Shown: one piece after another, positions 59,203-64,000 of the stretch
Numbering within the stretch: the first letter of the stretch is position 1
Layout of the letters: each line of letters starts with the position of its first letter
Assembly: GCA_019448385.1 (NCBI GenBank)
Contig: JAGTXO010000003.1
Location: 1,054,001 to 1,118,000, forward strand
Direction of reading: 5' to 3'
DNA length: 64,000 bases
Source: Diacronema lutheri
Taxonomy: Eukaryota > Haptophyta > Pavlovophyceae > Pavlovales > Pavlovaceae
Made by a program: the position numbers and the translations under genes
Notes under the pieces: model-generated
What the model was told of the DNA's origin: nothing
The model's input: only the letters and a program-made list of their open reading frames with translations
Databases searched by the model: none

Positions 59203-62200
59203 CGAGCAGGCCGCGGCGAGAGAGCAGGCGGCGCTGGACCGGGAGGCGCCGCCGGCCGCGCAACGCGCGGCGCCGACGGCGCGCTCGCCCTCGGAGCCGC
59301 CGTCCGAGTGGGGCCCGCCAGCGGTCGGCCGGCGCCCGACGCCGCGTGCACTGTCGCACGCCGCGGGTCGCGGGGACGACAACCCGTTTGCGCCGCTCGC
59401 AACCGTCAGCGGCGATTGGTCGCCCACGCCGAGCTCGCGCTCGCCGTCCTCGCCGCCGCGGCAGCCGCCGTCCGACCGCCGCAGCGCGCAGCGTCGCAGC
59501 GCGCGCGCGCGGCCGCCGAGGCCGACCGTTTCGCCCGAGGACGCGCTCGCAGCCGAGCGCCAGGCGCGCGCGCTGTCGGAGCAGGCGGAGCAGAGGCGCG
59601 CCAAAAAGGCCGCCGCCAAGGCCGCGCGCCGCGCCGCGCGCGCCGCCGACAAGCGGACGGCGCGCGTCGTCCACGCGTGCGTAAGCGCCGCCTTGCGGCG
59701 CGTCTGCACGAGCGTCGCCACGGGCACGCCGCTCGCCGTGCTCCGCGAGCGCGCCGAGGGGCCGCGCGCGCCGAAGCCCGCGCCCGCGCCGCCACGCCGC
59801 GCAGCGGACGGCGGCCGCGCGCTCCGCCACGCGCGCCGTGCGGCCGCCGCGGCGGCGGAGCGCGAGGCGGCGGTGGCGGCCGACGCCGACGAGCGGTTCG
59901 AGCGGCAGCCCTCCGCCGCCCGGTTCGACGGCGGCGATGGCGGCGGAGGCGGCCACGTCGAGGCGAGCGCGCGACCGCGCGCCGGCGAGGCCGGCGAGGC
60001 TGGCGCGCACGGCGCGCCTGGCGCAGCGGGGACCCCGGCGGCGTCGCTCGCGTCGCGCAGCCCGTGTGATGCGCGCCGCACGGCACGCCTCCCGCACGCA
60101 CGCGCCGCAGCCACCTGCGCACGCAACGGCGGCTGGGGTGGCAACGTCGGCGGCGACGTGTGCGGCGGTTGTTTCGGCGGCGGCGGCGTCCGTCGCGACG
60201 CCTGCGGCGGCGGCGACGCCACCTGCGGCTGCGGCGATGGCGGCGTCGGTGCTGGCGCTGGCGAGGCCCCTGCACACGGTGCGCCGGCGCGCGCGACGGC
60301 GTCGCGCTTGCTGCGCTTGCTCGGCGCGCCACGCGCCGTGCTCGGTGCGATGGCGCACGCCGCGGCCGTGTTGGCGCGCGGCGTGGCCGCAGCCGTCGCT
60401 GGCGTGCGCGCCGCCGCGCGCGCCGTGCGGCGCGCGCGCCGCCGAGCGCCTCGCGCGCGCCGCACGGCTGCGCGGCGGGCTCGCGGCCCGCCGATGCGCG
60501 ACGTCGACGGCGCCCTGCGGCCCTCGCCGTCCTGGTTGCGCACACGCCTCGTCTGCGGCCGGCGCCTCGCGCCTCTGCGCCGCGCGGGCGCGCGCCCGCC
60601 GCCCGCACACGCCGCGCCGAGTTCCCGCGCGCGCGCTGCGCAACCCGACAGCGACGCGCCGGCGTGCGCGCCGCGGCGCTCGGCGCCTGTCGGTGCGCCG
60701 CCGCGCGCGCGTGGCCTGCGCGCGGCGCGCGCACGGCGCTTCCTCGACGTCGCCGGCCGCGCGGCGCGGAGCGCGCGCCTCGGCGCGCGCATCACGCGCC
60801 AGCGCACGCCGGGTTCGCCATCGGAGCCCTGCACGGCCGAGAGCGGCGACGGCGCGGGCGCCGGCGGCGTCGGCGCGGCGGCGCCTGGCGCGGCGACGAT
60901 GCGCGCCACCGGCGCGCGCGCAGCGCGCGCTGCGGCGGCGGCGGTCGGTGGCGCCTCGCGTCTCGCGCGCCGCGCGATGGCAAGCGCCGCCGCCGCTGCC
61001 ACCTCCATCGCCGGCGCTGCCGCCTCCACCGTCGCCGCCGTTGCCATCGGCGCGGCCGTCACGTCACCGGCGTTCGCCGCGGCGCGCGGCATGGCGGCCG
61101 CATGCGTCGCTGCCTGCGCCCGCCCCACCGCCGCGCAGGCGGCCGCGTCGCGCGCGCTCGGCGCGCTCTTCGTGCTCGTCGACGCGGCCGACGCGGCGGG
61201 CGACAGCGACGCCGCGCTCGGCGCGCTCGCGGCCGCGGTCGACGCGACGGAGCTGCGCCCGCCGCCGGCCTTTTGGCGCGCGGGCCGCGCCGCGGCGTAC
61301 GCACCGCGTCCGCCGCCCCTCGACTCGGCGCGGCCGCGCTACAACCGGCGCGCGCGCGCACCTAGCCCTCCCGTCGCGGCCGCGCGGCGCAATCTCGCGC
61401 GCGCGGTGCGCGAGCTCACGCGCGCCGCGCGCGCTGAGCGCGAGCGCGCGCCGGCGCCGCGCGGCGCGCGCGGCGGCGTGCTCCACGCGCTGCGCGCGTC
61501 GCTCCCCGTGCACGCGCGTGCCGCGCTCGGCACGGACGCGGAGCTGCGCGCGGACATCGCCGCGTTCGCGCGCGCGCGCCGCGAGCTGCACAGCCTCACC
61601 GACGCCGAGGTGGCGGCGCTCGCGCGCCCGGACGGGCCGCCGCTGCCCGTGCGGCTCGCGTGCACGGCGGTCGCGCGCGCGCGCGGCGTGACCGTGCTGC
61701 TCGACATCGTGCCGCGCGGCGGCGGCGCGCCCGAGCGGCTCGTGTGCCGCGCCCGTCGCCGCGGCGCCGCCACGCGCACGCCACGGCCGACAGCCGCCGT
61801 TATCGCGCGCGCGCCTTGCATAGCGGCGCGCGTTGGCCACACTGAGCCGGCGCGCGCGTGCGCGGGCGGATCGATCGGGGTCGCGCGCCTCCGTTCAGCG
61901 CGCCGCCGCTCTTGGCGTGGGGCGCGGCTCGACGTGCACACCCGCGAGCGGCTGGCCACACCGGTGCCAGGCCACGTCGTGGCCTGCGCCGCCGCCTCGG
62001 CCATCGGCGCGTGCGTCGCTCGCGCGCGGCTTGGGCTTGCACGGCTGGCGCGCGCGTGGCCCTGCGCCTCCGCTCCACTGGCCGCTGCTGCTGTCGCCTT
62101 CGCGCCTGCCGCCGACGGTGTTTTCTGCGCCCCGCTGGGCGCTCCTGCATCCGCCTTCGCGCCTGCCGCCGACGGTGTTTTCCCCGCCGCACTAGCCGCT

Positions 62201-63432
62201 GCTGCATCCGCCTTCGCGCCTGCCGCCGATTTTCCCGCCCCACTAGTTGCTCCTGCATTCGCCTCCGCGCCTGCCACCGACGGCGTTTTCCCCGCCCCAC
62301 TAGCCGCTGCCGCTGCCGCGTCCGCGCCCGCCGCCGCGGGCGCGTCTTCCGCCCCACCAGCCATCGCCGCCGCGCCCGCCGCCAACGCGCGCACCGCCAA
62401 CGTGCCCGTTGCCAACGAGGCTACCGCCACCGAACCAGCCGCCCTTGAGCTTCCCCTCCAACCCGCCAACTCGGCGCTGCTTGCGTGGGCGGGCGACGCG
62501 GCTGCGCGCCGGCTGGCCGCCGCCGCCGCGAGCGCCGGCCTCCCGCAGGCAGAGGTGGAGCGCATCGCCAGCGGCGACATGCTCGCCTCAACCGTCGACG
62601 CGTGCTGCGAGGTCGTGCTGCGCGTGCACGGGCAGGCCGGCGGCGGGCATGTCTGCCACGTGCCGCTCGCCGCGCAACCCGCGGTGTTTCAGGACGACGC
62701 CGAGCGCGCCGCGCTGCTGCACCGCCTGCGCAGCGAGGCGACAACGCAGGCTGTCATCGGCGTGTGGAGCCCGTCGGACGAGCGCGGCGGCGCGGGCGGT
62801 GACGACGGCGCGCAGCTCGCCTCCGGCCATTTCACCGCGTTGCGCCTTGTGCGCGTCGCGCGCGCGGGCGAGCATCGCTACGACGCGGTGCTCGTCGACA
62901 CGCTCGCGTCGCCCTGCAGGCAGGCGCTCATGCTCGCCAAGGCGATAACTGCCACGCTGCACGCGGCGGGTCTCGACATTTCGCGCGTGCGCCGCGCGCT
63001 GCTGCTCAACGAGGCGGCGCAGCGTGGCGCGACGTGCGGCCTCGCGATAGTGGGCGCGCTCAACGACGCGCTCGCCGCGGCGGGCTGCTCGTCCGCGCCG
63101 CGCACGTTCAGCGTGGCGGACATGTACGCTGTCGGCGAGCGCCTCCGCGTCGCGCTGACCGGCGCGGCCAGCGATCGTGCGCCGGGCGGCGTCTGCGCGG
63201 TCACGAGCGCGGTGCGTGGCGGGGGCAGCCCCGATCGCGCCGAAACGCCGCCGCAGACGCGCGGCGCCAAGGCCGCCGCTGGCGTCACCGCCGCCGCCAC
63301 CGCCGCCGCCACGCCGCCGCCGCCCGCGCTGGGCGCCGCCGCCGCCGCCACCGCCGCCGCCGCCGCTGCTGCCGCCGCCGTGGCCGCGCCGCCACCGCCG
63401 CCACCGCCGCCGCCGGCCGGCGACGCGGGCGA

Positions 63433-63505
<73 letters not shown>

Positions 63506-64000
63506 GCCGCGCGCACGTTCTTGAAGCTCGCGCCCAGGGCGCGCGCGGCCGCCTCGGCGCGTGAGGCGTTGCGCGCCGCGTGTGCGCGCGCGGACGCGGC
63601 GGCGTCGTCACACGCGTCGGCGCCGCACGCGCCCGCCGGTGCGCGCCGCCGGCGGCGCGCGGGCGCAGGCGAGCTGGCGCTCGCGGCTGCGCGCGCGCTC
63701 GCCTCGACGGAGCACGGCGATTTGACGGACGACGCGCTCGAGGCCGCCGTCGAGCAGGAGCTGGGCGACGAGCGCGGCCAACTGCTGCTGTGCACGCGGG
63801 GCGCAGCGGCGCAAAGGCCCGCGCTTTGCCGGCTCCTGAAGCACGCGTGCGCGTCGGCGCGCGCGGCGAAGCGCGCGCAATTCACGGTGTTCGTCGTGCG
63901 CGCGGCCACGCGCGGCGAGCCGGGGGGGCGCCGCCGCGAGGCGCGTGGACTCGGTGGTCGAGCTGTCGTGCGCGCTGCACGAGAAGGCGGGCGCGCTCGG
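59033..64000 (+). CDS. Long open frame running off the window, ending in an Ulp1-like domain
   Basis: From the in-frame ATG at 59033 (MREDADADVRRAHEALRRAR) the frame is open to the window edge, over 1,650 codons. The start is a heptad-rich helix (AKASVRQMEAALLNATR), then Ser/Pro-rich linkers, Arg/Ala-rich helices, a 57-bp-repeat region (62.1-62.35 kb), and from 62472 the same protease domain as in the first copy (LASGHFTALRLVRV, His 62828; QRGATCGLAIVGALN, Cys 63035). Poly-Ala follows at 63430-63510. The open frame also continues upstream of 59033, so the start is uncertain. It could be a separate gene or part of the gene beginning at 55183. YqaJ, chromodomain and Fanzor parts, if present, lie outside the window. 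Confidence 0.5.
62095..62350 (+). repeat. 57-bp tandem repeat, about five units
   Basis: Units begin GCCTTCGCGCCTGCCGCCGA and encode variants of AFAPAADGVFPAPLAAAAS. Units differ by small length changes that keep the frame open. Confidence 0.85.
62472..64000 (+). repeat. Copy of the right-module protease segment
   Basis: Aligns with 10797 to about 12310. The first about 950 bp differ at many places; from about 63516 to the window end the two copies differ at only about three positions in about 485 bp. The poly-Ala tract between the two zones differs greatly in length. Confidence 0.9.
63430..63510 (+). repeat. (GCC)n poly-alanine tract, expanded copy
   Basis: About 25-30 alanine codons, nearly all GCC, against about 16-17 at the equivalent site 11764-11819. 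Confidence 0.9.

Larger units (their letters stand above)
43457..64000 (+). mobile_element. Large composite mobile element, copy 2 (runs off the window)
   Basis: Begins with the same TATATA...GGCGCGGTCC end as copy 1, 120 bp after a host stop codon, and has the same orientation. The left module (43457-52331) is followed by 2.9 kb of unmatched sequence, then a long open frame with an Ulp1-like protease (55183 on), then a copy of the right-module protease segment (62472-64000). The Fanzor part, if present, lies beyond the window. The helicase and minus-strand gene appear degraded (a few interruptions); the USP gene is open. Confidence 0.6.

Noticed and set aside
1-64000. Bacterial origin of the window (GC-rich, long ORFs)
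   Set aside because: Spliceosomal introns, myosin, RICTOR, ankyrin, GT90 and chromodomain genes, and no operons or Shine-Dalgarno pattern.
1-64000. tRNA and rRNA genes
   Set aside because: No cloverleaf boxes or conserved rRNA stretches were noticed on either strand; a dedicated scan was not possible.

Overview
The window is nuclear DNA from a very GC-rich eukaryotic alga. Host genes have short GT-AG introns whose donors are mostly GTGCGC or GTGTGC. They are packed very tightly, with head-to-head starts 59-99 bp apart and one tail-to-tail pair 27 bp apart. Leader peptides on three small proteins resemble those of algae with a secondary red-type plastid (haptophyte- or pelagophyte-like). This is an inference; I cannot name the species.

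Layout. (1) 1-1332: 3' end of a host coiled-coil gene. (2) 1336 to about 22.4-22.9 kb: first copy of a large mobile element. Its left module (1336-8371) holds a minus-strand gene of unknown function, a foldback repeat with telomere-like heptamers, a PIF1/Helitron-type helicase and a ubiquitin-specific protease (USP) gene. Its right module is one very long gene (about 8.8-22.36 kb). In order this gene carries an Ulp1/C48-like cysteine protease, a YqaJ-type exonuclease, a chromodomain and a Fanzor (eukaryotic TnpB-like, RNA-guided) nuclease. (3) 22.95-43.33 kb: a clean block of host genes: myosin fused to ankyrin repeats, a YchJ-type zinc protein, a small secreted or plastid protein, a four-exon methyltransferase, a RICTOR (TORC2) homologue, D-aminoacyl-tRNA deacylase, a GT90 glycosyltransferase and a possible ASH-domain protein. 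(4) 43.457 kb to the window end: a second co-oriented element copy. The left module is repeated (43457-52331), then comes a distinct 2.9-kb stretch rich in homopolymers, then an open frame with another Ulp1-like protease. A copy of the right-module protease segment from 62.47 kb runs off the edge.

How the parts may work together. The element combines a guided nuclease (Fanzor), a chromatin reader (chromodomain), a 5'-3' exonuclease/recombinase-type domain (YqaJ), a helicase with a possible single-strand-DNA-binding N-terminus, and several proteases of the ubiquitin/SUMO-removing type. That is a plausible kit for DNA cutting, resection and homology-directed copying, plus host-protein management. 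No capsid, reverse transcriptase, integrase or HUH Rep domain was recognised. I consider this element the likely 'undescribed system' in the window.

Limits. Because stop codons are rare at this base composition, long open frames occur on both strands. Ends of the giant ORFs, their starts, and any in-frame introns are uncertain. Domain calls rest on motifs read by eye.
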